Assembly (NCBI GenBank): GCA_963803245.1
Contig: CAWDLI010000008.1
Coordinates: forward strand, 124,001 to 188,000
Origin: JACVRW01 sp963803245
Lineage (GTDB): Bacteria; Actinomycetota; Thermoleophilia; Solirubrobacterales; Thermoleophilaceae
Reading direction: 5' to 3'
Length of the DNA stretch: 64,000 nucleotides
Part shown: positions 8,412 through 17,844 of the stretch, piece by piece
How the letters are laid out: the number at the start of each line of letters is the position of its first letter
Numbering within the stretch: the first letter of the stretch is position 1
Made by a program: the position numbers and the translations under genes
The notes under the pieces: generated by a model
What the model was told of the DNA's origin: nothing
Seen by the model: only the letters and a program-made list of their open reading frames with translations
Databases searched by the model: none

Positions 8412-8582
8412 ATGAAGGCGGGCCTCTGCGACACCTGCCGCTACCAGCGTGTGGTCCGGAACACCCGCGGGAGTGTCTTCTCCATGTGCGAGCGCGCCAA
8501 GTTCGACGATCGCTTTCTCAAGTACCCGCGCCTGCCGGTGGAGCGCTGCGTGGGCTTCGAGCGGGCCCGGCCGGCCGGCTAG
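8412..8582 (+). CDS. 56-residue Cys-rich small protein
   Basis: ATG at 8412 opens a 56-residue protein starting MKAGLCDTCRYQRVVRNTRG. It has CxxC near the start, then a Cys in MCERAK and a fourth in ERCVGFE: four cysteines placed as in a small zinc-binding knuckle. Basic residues dominate, so nucleic-acid or protein binding is possible. I recall similar unnamed small proteins in related actinobacteria but no assigned function. Its TAG overlaps the TAG of the convergent lipoprotein within CTAG. It lies 108 bases from the divergent SDR gene. Confidence 0.65.
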   Translation: MKAGLCDTCRYQRVVRNTRGSVFSMCERAKFDDRFLKYPRLPVERCVGFERARPAG

Positions 8583-9196
8583 TCGACGACGACGGTCTTG
8601 CCGTCGGCGCCGATGCGCGTGTGATTGGCCTTGTCGGAGATCGTGCCCGCCAGGGTTCCCTCAGCCGGTGAGCCTCCCTCGACGACGGCCTTCGCCTTGC
8701 CGTTGAGGCCGCCTGCCACCCGGTAGGTGATCTCGTAGGGGCCGCTGGCCACGGCCGTGACGGACCAGCGGAGCCTCAGCTCATCGTCCGGCTCGAGCGG
8801 CCCGCACGCCCAGGTGTTCACGTACGCCGTCTCGCAGCCATCGGGGCCCGCCTCGCGTGCCTCGGGGAAGCCGCCGACCTCCTGGGGGACGCCGTCGATC
8901 GCGAATCGAGGCCGGTTCGGGTCCGCGAGGCCCGCCTGCTCGCTGCGGAACCCGAAGCCGTTCACGGTCACGGCGAGGTTGGGCACCGCCTCGTCGCCGG
9001 CGTTGCGGACCGTGATCTCGAAGTCCGAGCTCTTGCCCAGTTTCTGCTTCTCCGGGAAGGTGGCGCTGATCACCTCGACCTCGAATTCGCCCTCGGGCTC
9101 GTTCGCATCCTGAGGGTCGCCGCCGCCGCAGCCCACCAGCGCCGCCACTGCGATGGCCGCGATCGCGCTACCAGCGTGCGTGCTCCTCGCCCTCAC
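8579..9196 (-). CDS. Secreted lipoprotein with a CARDB/Ig-like domain
   Basis: About 205 residues from GTG 9196, chosen because it places a signal peptide (hydrophobic SAIAAIAVAALVGC) directly at the N-terminus; the frame is open further upstream without a better start. The lipobox is ALVGC, so the protein should be lipid-anchored outside the membrane. An acidic spacer follows, then a beta-rich region (KSSDFEITVRNAGDEAVPNL) typical of CARDB-like adhesion or scaffold domains. It ends just before the convergent Cys-rich small gene. No enzymatic motif is seen. Confidence 0.65.
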   Translation of the reverse strand: MRARSTHAGSAIAAIAVAALVGCGGGDPQDANEPEGEFEVEVISATFPEKQKLGKSSDFEITVRNAGDEAVPNLAVTVNGFGFRSEQAGLADPNRPRFAIDGVPQEVGGFPEAREAGPDGCETAYVNTWACGPLEPDDELRLRWSVTAVASGPYEITYRVAGGLNGKAKAVVEGGSPAEGTLAGTISDKANHTRIGADGKTVVVD

Positions 9197-9381
9197 AGCC
9201 GGGCGAACATACCACCCGCCGGAGCGCCCCGGAGCCGCCCGCCTGCTCGGGGCACAGCCGGCGAGCGCCGCTCTGGACCGCCCATCGAGGCCGCTGTTCC
9301 CTCTGGCTATCGGGGGACGCATGCCATAGGCTTCTGGCGTCGAGAGCGTCTCGGAGGGCGTTCTTCCGGAGGAGGAGCCAG

Positions 9382-10188
9382 TTGGTCCGTAGCGCTGCTG
9401 ATCGCGTCTTTTTGCCGACGAAGTCCCTGTTGGAGCAGGTTGGGGACATGATGATTTTGACGGGCAAGACGCTGGTGTCGGCGGTGCGGCCGCCGTTTCC
9501 GTATGGGACGGAGTTCGTGCAGCAGTTTTTGTTCATGTTGCGGCTCTGCTGGCTGCCGTTGATGATCACGACGATCGCGTTCGGCTACGGCGCCCCTGGT
9601 CTGCAGGCCGGCAATTTCCTGGTGTTGTTCGGGGCGATCGACCGTTTGGGCGGCTTTTTCGTGTTGGCGTCGATTCGTGAGTTCGCGCCGATCGCCTCCG
9701 CGATCATTTTGGCCGGGGTTGGCGGCACGGCGATCACGGCGGATTTGGGTGCGCGCAAGATTCGTGAGGAGCTCGACGCGCTGCAGGTGCTGGGTGTCGA
9801 CCCGATCAAGAACCTCGTCGTGCCGCGCTTCCTGGCGTTGATGGTGGTGACGGGGCTGTTCAACATCTACGCGCTGATCTTCGGGATCTTCGGCGGCGTG
9901 CTCGCCACGCTCACCTTCGACGCGCCCTTGGGCCCGTTCTTCGCGACGCTGTTGAACAACGCCTCGACCACGGACCTGTGGGGCAGCGTTGTGAAGACGA
10001 CGTTGTTCGGGGCGATCATCGCGATCGTCTCGTGTTACAAGGGCATGACCGCCTCCGGCGGCGCCGAGGGGGTCGGGCGGTCGGTCAACCAAGGCGTCGT
10101 GATCGCCTTCCTCGCGATCTTCGCGTTCAACTACGTCTTCACCCAAACCCTGCTCGCCACCCACCCCGAAATCTCCGTGATCAAGTAG
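9382..10188 (+). CDS. yrbEA: MlaE/YrbE-family permease A of the Mce lipid importer
   Basis: 268 residues, normal for MlaE permeases, with five to six membrane helices. The conserved cytoplasmic loop is intact: FAPIASAIILAGVGGTAITADLG, then KIREELDALQVLGVDP. With YrbEB it forms the membrane channel of the Mce ABC-type importer, which moves lipids or sterols. The start is TTG 9382 behind GGAGGAGGAG. The gene shows odd codon use: TTG, TTT, ATT and CGT codons are frequent in the first 160 codons, unlike the neighbours. It starts the long rightward mce operon, 185 bases from the divergent lipoprotein. Confidence 0.93.
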   Translation: MVRSAADRVFLPTKSLLEQVGDMMILTGKTLVSAVRPPFPYGTEFVQQFLFMLRLCWLPLMITTIAFGYGAPGLQAGNFLVLFGAIDRLGGFFVLASIREFAPIASAIILAGVGGTAITADLGARKIREELDALQVLGVDPIKNLVVPRFLALMVVTGLFNIYALIFGIFGGVLATLTFDAPLGPFFATLLNNASTTDLWGSVVKTTLFGAIIAIVSCYKGMTASGGAEGVGRSVNQGVVIAFLAIFAFNYVFTQTLLATHPEISVIK

Positions 10189-10190
10189 CC

Positions 10191-10991
10191 ATGGGAAAGA
10201 CGTGGCTATCGGTACCCAAGGACTGGATCTCCTCCGCCGGAGAGATCGCCCGCTTCTGCGGCACGGTCGTGGCCGGTGTGTTCAGCGGGCGGGTGTTCCG
10301 CTTCTTCGGGGAGGCGCTCCGCCAGGCGGGGATCCTGATCCTCGGCTCGGCGATGGTGATCTGGGGCCTCGCCTTCATCCTCGGCCTGCAGTGCGGGATC
10401 GAGGGTGCGTACTTCAACCGCTCGGTCGGCGCGCCCGCGTACGCCGGCGTCTTCTCGGCGTGGTGCGACCTGCGCGAGATCATGCCCTACGCGTTCGGCT
10501 ACATGATGTCGGCCAAGGTCGGCACCGGACTGGTCGCGGAGATCGGCGCGATGCGCATCTCCGACGAGATCGACGCGCTCGAGGTGATGGGCATCAACTC
10601 GCTCACCTTCCTCTGCGCCACGCGCCTCCTGGCGGCCTGGCTCGTGCTGCCGTTCATGTACATCGCGGCGGTGGGGGTGGGCTTCTTCGGAAGCTATCTG
10701 GCTGTGGTCCAGCAGATCGGCGAGGTGTCCTCGGGTGGGTTCTTCCTGATCTTCTGGATGTTCCAGAACCCACCCGATCTTCTTTACAGCCTGATTAAGG
10801 GCATGGCCATGGCCACCCTGATCGTGCTGGTCGGGTGTTATTACGGCTACAACGCGTCAGGCGGCCCGGTGGGAGTGGGTACCGCCACGGCGAAGTCGAT
10901 GGTGCTGAACACCGTGCTCGTCCATCTCGTAGGAATGGTGGGCACGCAGATCTTCTGGGGATCGAATCCCCGGGCACCAATCGGCGGCTGA
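10191..10991 (+). CDS. yrbEB: MlaE/YrbE-family permease B of the Mce lipid importer
   Basis: 266 residues from ATG 10191, two bases after the yrbEA stop. The MlaE core is clear: MMSAKVGTGLVAEIGAMRIS followed by DEIDALEVMGINS, and a C-terminal YYGYNASGGPVGVGTATAK that matches the equivalent CYKGMTASGGAEGVG of YrbEA. The two permeases are paralogues and are expected to form a heterodimer. The frame continues open upstream into yrbEA, but the ATG with its short gap is the natural start. Confidence 0.93.
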   Translation: MGKTWLSVPKDWISSAGEIARFCGTVVAGVFSGRVFRFFGEALRQAGILILGSAMVIWGLAFILGLQCGIEGAYFNRSVGAPAYAGVFSAWCDLREIMPYAFGYMMSAKVGTGLVAEIGAMRISDEIDALEVMGINSLTFLCATRLLAAWLVLPFMYIAAVGVGFFGSYLAVVQQIGEVSSGGFFLIFWMFQNPPDLLYSLIKGMAMATLIVLVGCYYGYNASGGPVGVGTATAKSMVLNTVLVHLVGMVGTQIFWGSNPRAPIGG

Positions 10992-11010
10992 CGAACACGA
11001 GGGAGAGAGA

Positions 11011-11988
11011 TTGAGCGAGCAGCAAGGAGGAGGACAGCGGGGCCCCGGTCCACTCGACCCGCGTGAGTGGGAGGAGACGCGCGGGGCTGCCACACAGGGT
11101 CCCACCGCCGGTGAGGACACCCGGGCGCGCTTCGTCGAGGGCGAGGAGGTCCCGGAGAACATCCGCGAGCAGACCCGGGAGGGTGAGCATCCCTACCAGT
11201 GGCACAGCGGCCGCACCCGCGAGCACGGAGCCACCGACGCCGTGGAGTTCATCGACGTCAAGAAGTCGTTCGGCCGCAACAACACGATCCTCAACGGCCT
11301 GAACCTGGGCCTGCCGAACGACCAGATCTCGATGATCCTCGGGCCCTCCGGCACCGGCAAGTCGGTGTGCATCAAGCACATGGTCGGCCTGCTCTACCCG
11401 GACGAGGGCGACGTGCTCGTGCACGGCGAGTCGGTGCCGAACATGGCCGACGAGGAGCTGTTCGAGATGCGCAAGAAGTTCGGCGTCCTCTTCCAGGACG
11501 GTGCGCTCTTCGGCTCGATGAACGTGTTCGACAACACCGCCTTCCCGCTGCGCCAGCACACGGACAAGGGCGAGGAGGAGATCGCCGAGATCGTGAACAG
11601 GCGGCTCGGGGAGGTCGGCCTCACGAGCGCCCGGGACAAGATGCCGAACGAGCTCTCGGGCGGGATGCGCAAGCGCGCGGGATTCGCGCGCGCGCTGGTG
11701 CTCGACCCGGACATCGTGCTCTTCGACGAGCCCGACTCGGGGCTCGACCCGGTGCGCACCGCCCTCCTCTGCGAGCTGATCCAGGAGGTGCACGCCGAGA
11801 ACGGCGGCGCCTACTGCGTGATCACGCACGACATCATGTCGGCACGGAGGGTCGCGGACTACATCGCGATCCTCTGGAAGGGCCGGATCGTGGAGTCGGG
11901 GCCGGCCAGTGAGCTGTTCAACTCGGACAACCAGTTCGTACGGCAGTTCCTGTCGGGCGAGGCACAGGGACCGCTGGGCATGGAATAG
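11011..11988 (+). CDS. mkl: ABC ATPase of the Mce importer (Mkl/MlaF type)
   Basis: 325 residues from TTG 11011, preceded by GAGGGAGAGAG. The ATPase has Walker A GPSGTGKS near residue 111, signature LSGGMRKR, Walker B IVLFDEPDSGLDP and a switch His (VITHDIM). SVCIKHMVGLL after Walker A and DPVRTALL after Walker B are typical of Mkl/MlaF subunits that pair with MlaE permeases. About 75 residues of charged, low-complexity sequence precede the ATPase domain; this extension is longer than in MlaF and has no recognised fold. The gene sits between the permeases and the first mce gene, as expected for a complete importer. Confidence 0.92.
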   Translation: MSEQQGGGQRGPGPLDPREWEETRGAATQGPTAGEDTRARFVEGEEVPENIREQTREGEHPYQWHSGRTREHGATDAVEFIDVKKSFGRNNTILNGLNLGLPNDQISMILGPSGTGKSVCIKHMVGLLYPDEGDVLVHGESVPNMADEELFEMRKKFGVLFQDGALFGSMNVFDNTAFPLRQHTDKGEEEIAEIVNRRLGEVGLTSARDKMPNELSGGMRKRAGFARALVLDPDIVLFDEPDSGLDPVRTALLCELIQEVHAENGGAYCVITHDIMSARRVADYIAILWKGRIVESGPASELFNSDNQFVRQFLSGEAQGPLGME

Positions 11989-12063
11989 GTCTTGCGACCT
12001 TCGCGCGCCCACCGGCACGGTGAAATACTGGCCCGGGGGAAGGCGTAGGTCGCTGGTTCGCCC

Positions 12064-13447
12064 TTGGAATCGACGAGGAGAGATGCAAGCACCCGAGATG
12101 CGCTCCATGGAGAGCGTGGGTCGACGCTCGCCCGCGTTGCCGCTCTCGGCGCACTTGTAGCCGCCGTCGCGCTGATCGCCATCGCCATGTTCGGCGGTGC
12201 CGACGGCTACAAGGTCAAGGCGGTTTTCCTGAACGCGGGCCAGCTCGTGCCGGGCAACCCGGTGCAGGTCGGCGGGGGAAAGATCGGCACCGTCGACGAC
12301 ATCGAGCTCAACGATCAATCTCAGGCCGTCGTCACGCTGAAGGTCGACGACGACTTCGGCCGCCTGCACGAGGGCACCACGGCGACGATCCGCGCCACCT
12401 CGCTGTCGGGAATCGCCAACCGCTACGTGTCGCTCCAGCCGGGCCCGAACAACGGCGGCGAGATCGATGACGGCGGGGAGATCGGCGCTGACGAGACGGC
12501 GGCGCCGGTGGACATCGACACGCTCTTCAACACGCTCGACGACCGCACGCGCAAGGGTCTCCAGGGACGTCATCCGAGGCTTCGGCGACCAGTACGACGG
12601 CAAGGGCGAGCAGGCGCGGGAGGCCACCCAGTACTTCAGCCCGTTCCTCGTCAGCGGAAGCGATCTGACGCGCGAGCTCGCGCTCGACCAGAAGGTGCTC
12701 GAGCGCTTCGTCACGGACACCTCGGACGCCGTCACGGCGATCGCGGAGCGCCGCGACGACCTGGCCGACCTCGTGAGCAACGCGAACACCGCCTTCGGTG
12801 CGATCGGGGCCGAGAGCGTGGCGCTCGACAGGGCGCTCGAGCTGCTGCCCGACACGCTGCGCAAGGCCAACACGACGTTCGTGAACCTGCGCTCCACGCT
12901 CGACGACCTGGAGCAGCTGGTGGACGTGTCGAAGCCGGCCACCCGCCGGCTCGCGCCCGTTCCTGCGCGAGCTGCGCCCGCTCGTCCACGACGCCCGCCC
13001 GACGATCGCCGACCTCAGCACGCTCGTGCGCAGCCCGGGCAAGAACAACGACCTGATCGAGCTGACCGCGAAGCAGCCGCGCCTCGCCGAGCTGACCGGA
13101 TCGGTCTTCCCGCGCGCGATCAGCACGCTCGACCGCGCCCAGCCGGTGTTCGAGTACGCGCGCAGCTACACGCCGGACCTGGCGGCCTGGGTCACCAACT
13201 TCGGCCAGCTGGCCGCCAACTACGACGCCAACGGCCACTACGCGCGCGTGCAGCCGATGTTCCTGCCGTCCAGCTCTCGCGAACGGCACACTGACGGCGA
13301 ACGTGCCCAGCCAGAAGCTCGACGGCTTCGACACGGGCAACCTCACGCGCTGCCCCGGCGCGATCATGCAGCCCTCCCCCGACGGCTCCAGCCCGGTTCC
13401 CGTCGGCGAGTGACTGCGACCCGGCCCAGACCCCGCCCGGCCCATGA
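12064..13447 (+). CDS. mceA: Mce protein A, broken by apparent +1 insertions
   Basis: One N-terminal membrane helix (VAALGALVAAVALIAIAMF), then the MlaD/Mce domain (YKVKAVFLNAGQLVPGNPVQVGG) and a long helical region. The frame moves by +1 near 12564 (GGG for GG), 12956 (CCC for CC), 13275 and 13405-13411. Removing one base at each place gives an uninterrupted product of about 459 residues ending DCDPAQTPPGP, whose TGA (13445-13447) overlaps the mceB ATG as ATGA, like the intact junctions downstream. A straight reading would instead stop early. The protein should form part of the lipid tunnel from the outer layer to the YrbE channel. Start: TTG 12064, moderately sure. Confidence 0.75.
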
Positions 13448-14934
13448 GGCGGCTCGATCTGGATAGCCCTCGCGTGGCCATCGTGCCGTGGCTCGTGATC
13501 GGCGCGGTGGAGGCCGTCGGCGAGGAGGACCGCGACAACGCCTACTTCGTGCGCGCGATCTTCGACAACGCGTCGTCACTCGTGGCGGGCGAGGACGTGA
13601 AGATCGCCGGCGCCGTCGTGGGGGCCGTGGACACGCTGGAGGTCACCGACGACGAGAAGGCCGCGGTCACGCTGCGCATCGACAACGAGGACTTCACGCC
13701 CTGGAGGAGCGACGCGAGCTGCACGATCCGGCCGCAGTCGCTGATCGGCGAGAAGTTCGTGGAGTGCGAGCCCGGATCGACCTCGGCCCAGCGCGCTGAG
13801 GACGATCGAGGACGGCGACGGCGAGGGCGAGCGGCTGCTGCCGGTCGAGAACAACAGCTCGCCGGTGGACCTCGACCTGCTCAACAACGTCCTGCGACTC
13901 CCGTACCGGCAGCGCTTCTCGATCCTGCTGAGCGAGTTCGGCGCCGGCCTCGCCGGCCGCGGCGAGCAGCTGAACGCGGTCATCCACCGGGCCAACCCCG
14001 CGCTGCGCGAGACGGACAAGCTGCTCGCGATCCTCGCGAAGCAGAACCGGGTGCTGTCGCGGCTGGCACGCGACTCCGACACGGCGCTCGCGCCGATCGC
14101 CCGCGAGCGCAGCAAGGTCGCGAGCTTCATCGTGCAGGCCGGCATCACCGGCGCGGCCTCGGCCGAGCGCAGCGAGGACATCAAGCTCGGGCTCAAGCGC
14201 CTGCCGGACTTCCTGCGCGAGCTGCGGCCGCTGATGGCGGACCTCGACAAGGTCGCCGTGCAGGGCACGCCGCTGCTGCGTGACTTCGGCACCGCCGCTC
14301 CCCAGATGGGCCGTCTGATCCGCAGCCTCGGGACCTTCTCCACGGCCGCGAACGAGAGCTTCCCGAGTCTCGGAGACGCGCTCGAGCAGGGCCGGCCGGC
14401 CCTGATCAGGGCACGGCCGCTGATCCAGCAGCTGGGCGAGCTCGGCCGCGAGGCCAACCCGGCGGTCAAGGACCTGGACAAGCTCACGGCCAGCCTGAAG
14501 GACACCCAGGGCATCCAGCGCATCAACGACTTCCTCTACTACCTGACGCTCTCCACCAACGGCTACGACTCGCTCGGCCACTACCTGCGCGCCGGGCTGG
14601 TGGCCACCGCCAACTGCTCGAACCGTGCCGTCGTGCACGCGCCGCAGGGCAACTGCTGGGCGCTCTTCTACGACCCGGAGGAGGACCCGTCCGCATCCAC
14701 GGCGTCCTCCGCGCGGGGCTGACGGCGCGAGCGAGACGCTCAGGACGCCGGCACGACCCGCCGCCCGGGCAGCGCCCTCCTGGAGAACCTGATCGGCACG
14801 CCGGAGACCAAGGCTCAGGCCCGCGAGCGCGAGCAGCGGATCGAGCCACCTGCGCCAGCGCTCGGCCAAGCCCTCCGCCGCGCTCCAGTCGGACGAGCCG
14901 GTGCTCGACTACCTGCTGGGAGAGCGAGCGATGA
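13444..14934 (+). CDS. mceB: Mce protein B, broken by apparent +1 insertions
   Basis: ATG 13444 overlaps the reconstructed mceA stop. The Mce domain reads NAYFVRAIFDNASSLVAGED and later TIRPQSLIGEKFVECEPGS. The frame then shifts +1 near 13795, after which PVDLDLLNNVLRLPYRQRFS resumes, a segment strongly conserved in thermoleophilian Mce proteins. A TGA at 14720 interrupts the C-terminal tail. Homologous-looking sequence (LLENLIGTPETKAQARER) continues beyond it, with another +1 shift near 14846 (GAGCCAC for GAGCAC) and DEPVLDYLLG near 14905. The expected stop is TGA 14932-14934, overlapping the mceC ATG. The N-terminal helix is short and Pro-containing, so a further error there is possible. 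Confidence 0.65.
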
Positions 14935-16393
14935 GCCCGCGCCGCTCCCGCGCCGCGCTCACGGCCAGCCCCGTGCTCGTGGGCGCGGTGACCGTGCTCG
15001 TGACGATCGTGGCCGTGTTCCTCTCCTACAACGCGAACACCGGCCTGCCCTTCGTCCCCACCTACGACCTGAAGGCCAACCTCCCGAACGCCTCGCAGCT
15101 CGTGGAGGGCTTCGACGTGCGCATCGGCGGCGCGCGCGTGGGCCAGGTCTCGAAGATCGAGCCCGATGCAGCGCGAGGACGGCACCACCTACGCCCAGGT
15201 CACCCTCAAGCTCGACAAGGAGATCGAGCCGCTGCCGGCCGACTCCACCCTGCTCGTGCGACCGCGCTCGTCGCTCGGCCTCAAGTACCTCCAGGTGGTG
15301 CCCGGCACCGGCCAGGCCGGCTTCAAGGCCGGCGCCACGGTGCCGATCCGCCAGGCGCGGCCGGAGGTCGTGGAGATCGACGACTTCTTCAACATGTTCG
15401 ACGACAAGGCCCGCGTCGGATCCAGGAACTCGCTGGACGGCTACGGCACCGGCTTCGCCGGGCGCGGCCGCGACCTCAACACGGCGATCGACGAGCTGCA
15501 GCCGCTGCTCGACGACCTCGAGCCGGTGGCGAAGAACCTGGCGAGCCCGCAAGACGCGGATCGACCGCTTCTTCAAGGCGCTCGCCGACACGGCGACCGA
15601 GGTCGCGCCGGTGGCAGAGGAGCAGGCCTCGATGTTCGTGAACCTGGACACCACGTTCACCGCCCTCGCCTCGATCGCCCGGCCGTTCCTCCAGGAATCG
15701 ATCTCGGAGGGCCCGCCCAGCGAGGAGGTGGCGATCGACGAGTTCCCGAAGCAGCGCCCCTTCCTGCGCAACAACGCGGCCTTCTTCCGCGAGCTTCGGC
15801 CCGGCGTGGCCACGCTGCCGCACTCGGCGCCGATCCTCGGCGACGCGTTCGTGGCAGGCACCGAGATCCTGCCCGACACCCTGACGCTCAACAGCGACCT
15901 CGCCGACGTGTTCGACACGCTCGCGGACTTCTCCGAGGACCCGCTGGTGCGCGGCGGCGTGGGTCAGCTCACCCGGCTGTCCTCCTCGCTGCGGCCGACG
16001 CTGCGCTTCCTCACGCCCGTCCAGACCACCTGCAACTACGCCTCGCTGTTCTTCCGGAACGCGTCGAGCGTGCTCTCCCAGGGCGACGCGAACGGGAACT
16101 GGCAGCGCTTCACGATCATCCCGACCACGCCGCGCAAGGAAGTCCCGCCGATCCCGTATGAGTCGCTCAACAACGAGATCGGGCCGTCCAGCGGTCCCGC
16201 GAACGGGCCCGGCGTGGAGAACCACCTGCACTCGAACCCGTATCCGAACACGGCGTCGCCGGGGCAGACCAAGGAGTGCGAGGCCGGCAACGAGCGCTTC
16301 GAGGAGATCCCCGACAGGACGATCGTCGGCAACCAGCCCGGCAACCAGGGCATCAAGACGAGCAAGAACCCGAACGTGAACGCGCGCCGATGA
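14931..16393 (+). CDS. mceC: Mce protein C, broken by two apparent +1 insertions
   Basis: ATG 14931. A clear N-terminal helix (ASPVLVGAVTVLVTIVAVFL) is followed by the Mce domain (NLPNASQLVEGFDVRIGGAR). The frame moves +1 near 15162 (GCCCGATG, giving EP then MQREDGTTYAQ) and again near 15547 (AGCCCGC for AGCCGC, giving S-RKTRIDRFFKALADTA). Correcting both leaves exactly 486 codons, ending NPNVNARR with TGA 16391-16393 overlapping the mceD ATG. The C-terminal part contains the paired Cys region typical of these tails (TTCNYASLFF, KECEAG). It is otherwise a normal subunit of the Mce hexamer assembly. Confidence 0.75.
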
Positions 16394-17844
16394 GACTCGG
16401 AGGCAGAAAGCATCGCCTCACGGCCTTCCAGGCCGGTCTCGTGGCGATCGTGGTGATCGTGATCGGCGCGTACCTGGGCTTCACCAAGGACATCCCCTTC
16501 ACGCGGCCGTTCGAGCTCTCGGCGGTGTTCGAGAACGCTCCGCCGATCCAGAAGGGTACCGCCGTCCGGATCGCCGGTGTGGATGTGGGGAAGGTGTCCA
16601 AGGTCGAGCCGCTGGGCGACAACTCGCCCGGTGTGAAGGTGACCATGAAGCTCGAGGACGAAGCGCTTCCGATCCACAAGGACGCCGAGGTGAAGGCGCG
16701 GCAGCGGATCTTCCTCGAGGGCAACCTCTTCATGGACATCAAGCCCGGCTCTCCGAGCGCCGACTCGGTGGAGGACGGGGACACGATCCCCGCGACCCAG
16801 ACCGCTGCACCCGTGCAGTTCGACCAGGTGCTCGGAACGCTCGACACCTCCACGCGCGCGGATCTCCGGAACCTGCTCGAGGGCTTCGGCGAGTCGCTCA
16901 ACGGGCAGCCCCAGCCGGGTGAGGACGACGACCAGGACCCGGACGTGAAGGGCGAGACCGCGGCCGAGGCGCTGAACGACTCGCTCGACTACGCGCCCGA
17001 GGCGCTGCGCGGCGCGGCGATCGTGAACCAGGCCACGCTCGGCAGGGAGGCCCACGACCTGTCGAAGCTGATCGGCGGGCAGCAGAAGATCTTCGCCGCG
17101 CTCGCGAGCAGGGAGGTCCAGCTCAAGGACCTGATCACGAACTTCAACATCACCGTCGGCGCGCTCGCGACGGAGCAGCAGAACCTCGGCGCGACGATCC
17201 ACGAGCTGCCGGAGGTGCTCGAGGCGGCGCAGCCCGCGCTCGACAACCTGAACGCCGCCTTCCCGTCCACGCGCGCGTGGGCGCTGGAGATGATCCCGGG
17301 AGTCAAGGAGACGCCGGCCACGATCGAGGCGGGCTTCCCGTGGGTCGCCCAGACGCGCGCGCTGATGTCGCCGAACGAGCTGCAGGGCCTCGTGAACGAC
17401 CTCCAGCCGGCGATCGACGACTTCGCGACGTTCATCGACGGCCAGGTGAAGCTGCTGCCGATCGTGGACGCCTTCAACCGCTGCCAGCGCGACGTCGTGC
17501 TGCCGAGCGGCGAACAGGTGATCCAGGACGGCGCCCTGACCACCGGGATCCAGAACTACAAGGAGTTCTTCCAGTCGCTGTCAGGGCTCGTCGGGGCGGG
17601 CCAGAACTTCACCGGCAACGGCTACTACACCCGCTTCCAGCCGGGCGGCGGCGCCAACCCGGTCTCGACCGGCACGGGCACCGGTGACACCGGGTCCCGC
17701 TACGGCAACGCCACCGTCGCCGGCGGCGGCACGCGCCCGGCAAAGGCTCCCAAGGGTCCGTACAAGCCGAACGTCGCCTGTCACACGCAGCCCGTACCGA
17801 ACCTCAACTCGGCCAAGACCGGGCCGGCCTGGGCGGGCGGATGA
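16390..17844 (+). CDS. mceD: Mce protein D, intact
   Basis: 484 residues, the only one of the six mce genes with an uninterrupted frame. The N-terminal helix is AGLVAIVVIVIGAYLGF; the Mce domain runs from PFELSAVFENAPPIQKGTAV to EGNLFMDIKPGS. A long alpha-helical middle (residues about 150-400) should extend the tunnel, and the tail is rich in Gly, Thr and Pro. ATG 16390 overlaps the mceC stop, and the mceD stop overlaps the mceE start in the same ATGA fashion. This junction pattern is the reference for reconstructing the damaged neighbours. Confidence 0.92.
   Translation: MRLGGRKHRLTAFQAGLVAIVVIVIGAYLGFTKDIPFTRPFELSAVFENAPPIQKGTAVRIAGVDVGKVSKVEPLGDNSPGVKVTMKLEDEALPIHKDAEVKARQRIFLEGNLFMDIKPGSPSADSVEDGDTIPATQTAAPVQFDQVLGTLDTSTRADLRNLLEGFGESLNGQPQPGEDDDQDPDVKGETAAEALNDSLDYAPEALRGAAIVNQATLGREAHDLSKLIGGQQKIFAALASREVQLKDLITNFNITVGALATEQQNLGATIHELPEVLEAAQPALDNLNAAFPSTRAWALEMIPGVKETPATIEAGFPWVAQTRALMSPNELQGLVNDLQPAIDDFATFIDGQVKLLPIVDAFNRCQRDVVLPSGEQVIQDGALTTGIQNYKEFFQSLSGLVGAGQNFTGNGYYTRFQPGGGANPVSTGTGTGDTGSRYGNATVAGGGTRPAKAPKGPYKPNVACHTQPVPNLNSAKTGPAWAGG

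Noticed and set aside
10795..12942. A 715-residue open frame on the minus strand
   Set aside because: It is antisense to yrbEB, the ATPase and mceA, with low-complexity shadow composition. The plus-strand genes have clear family motifs.
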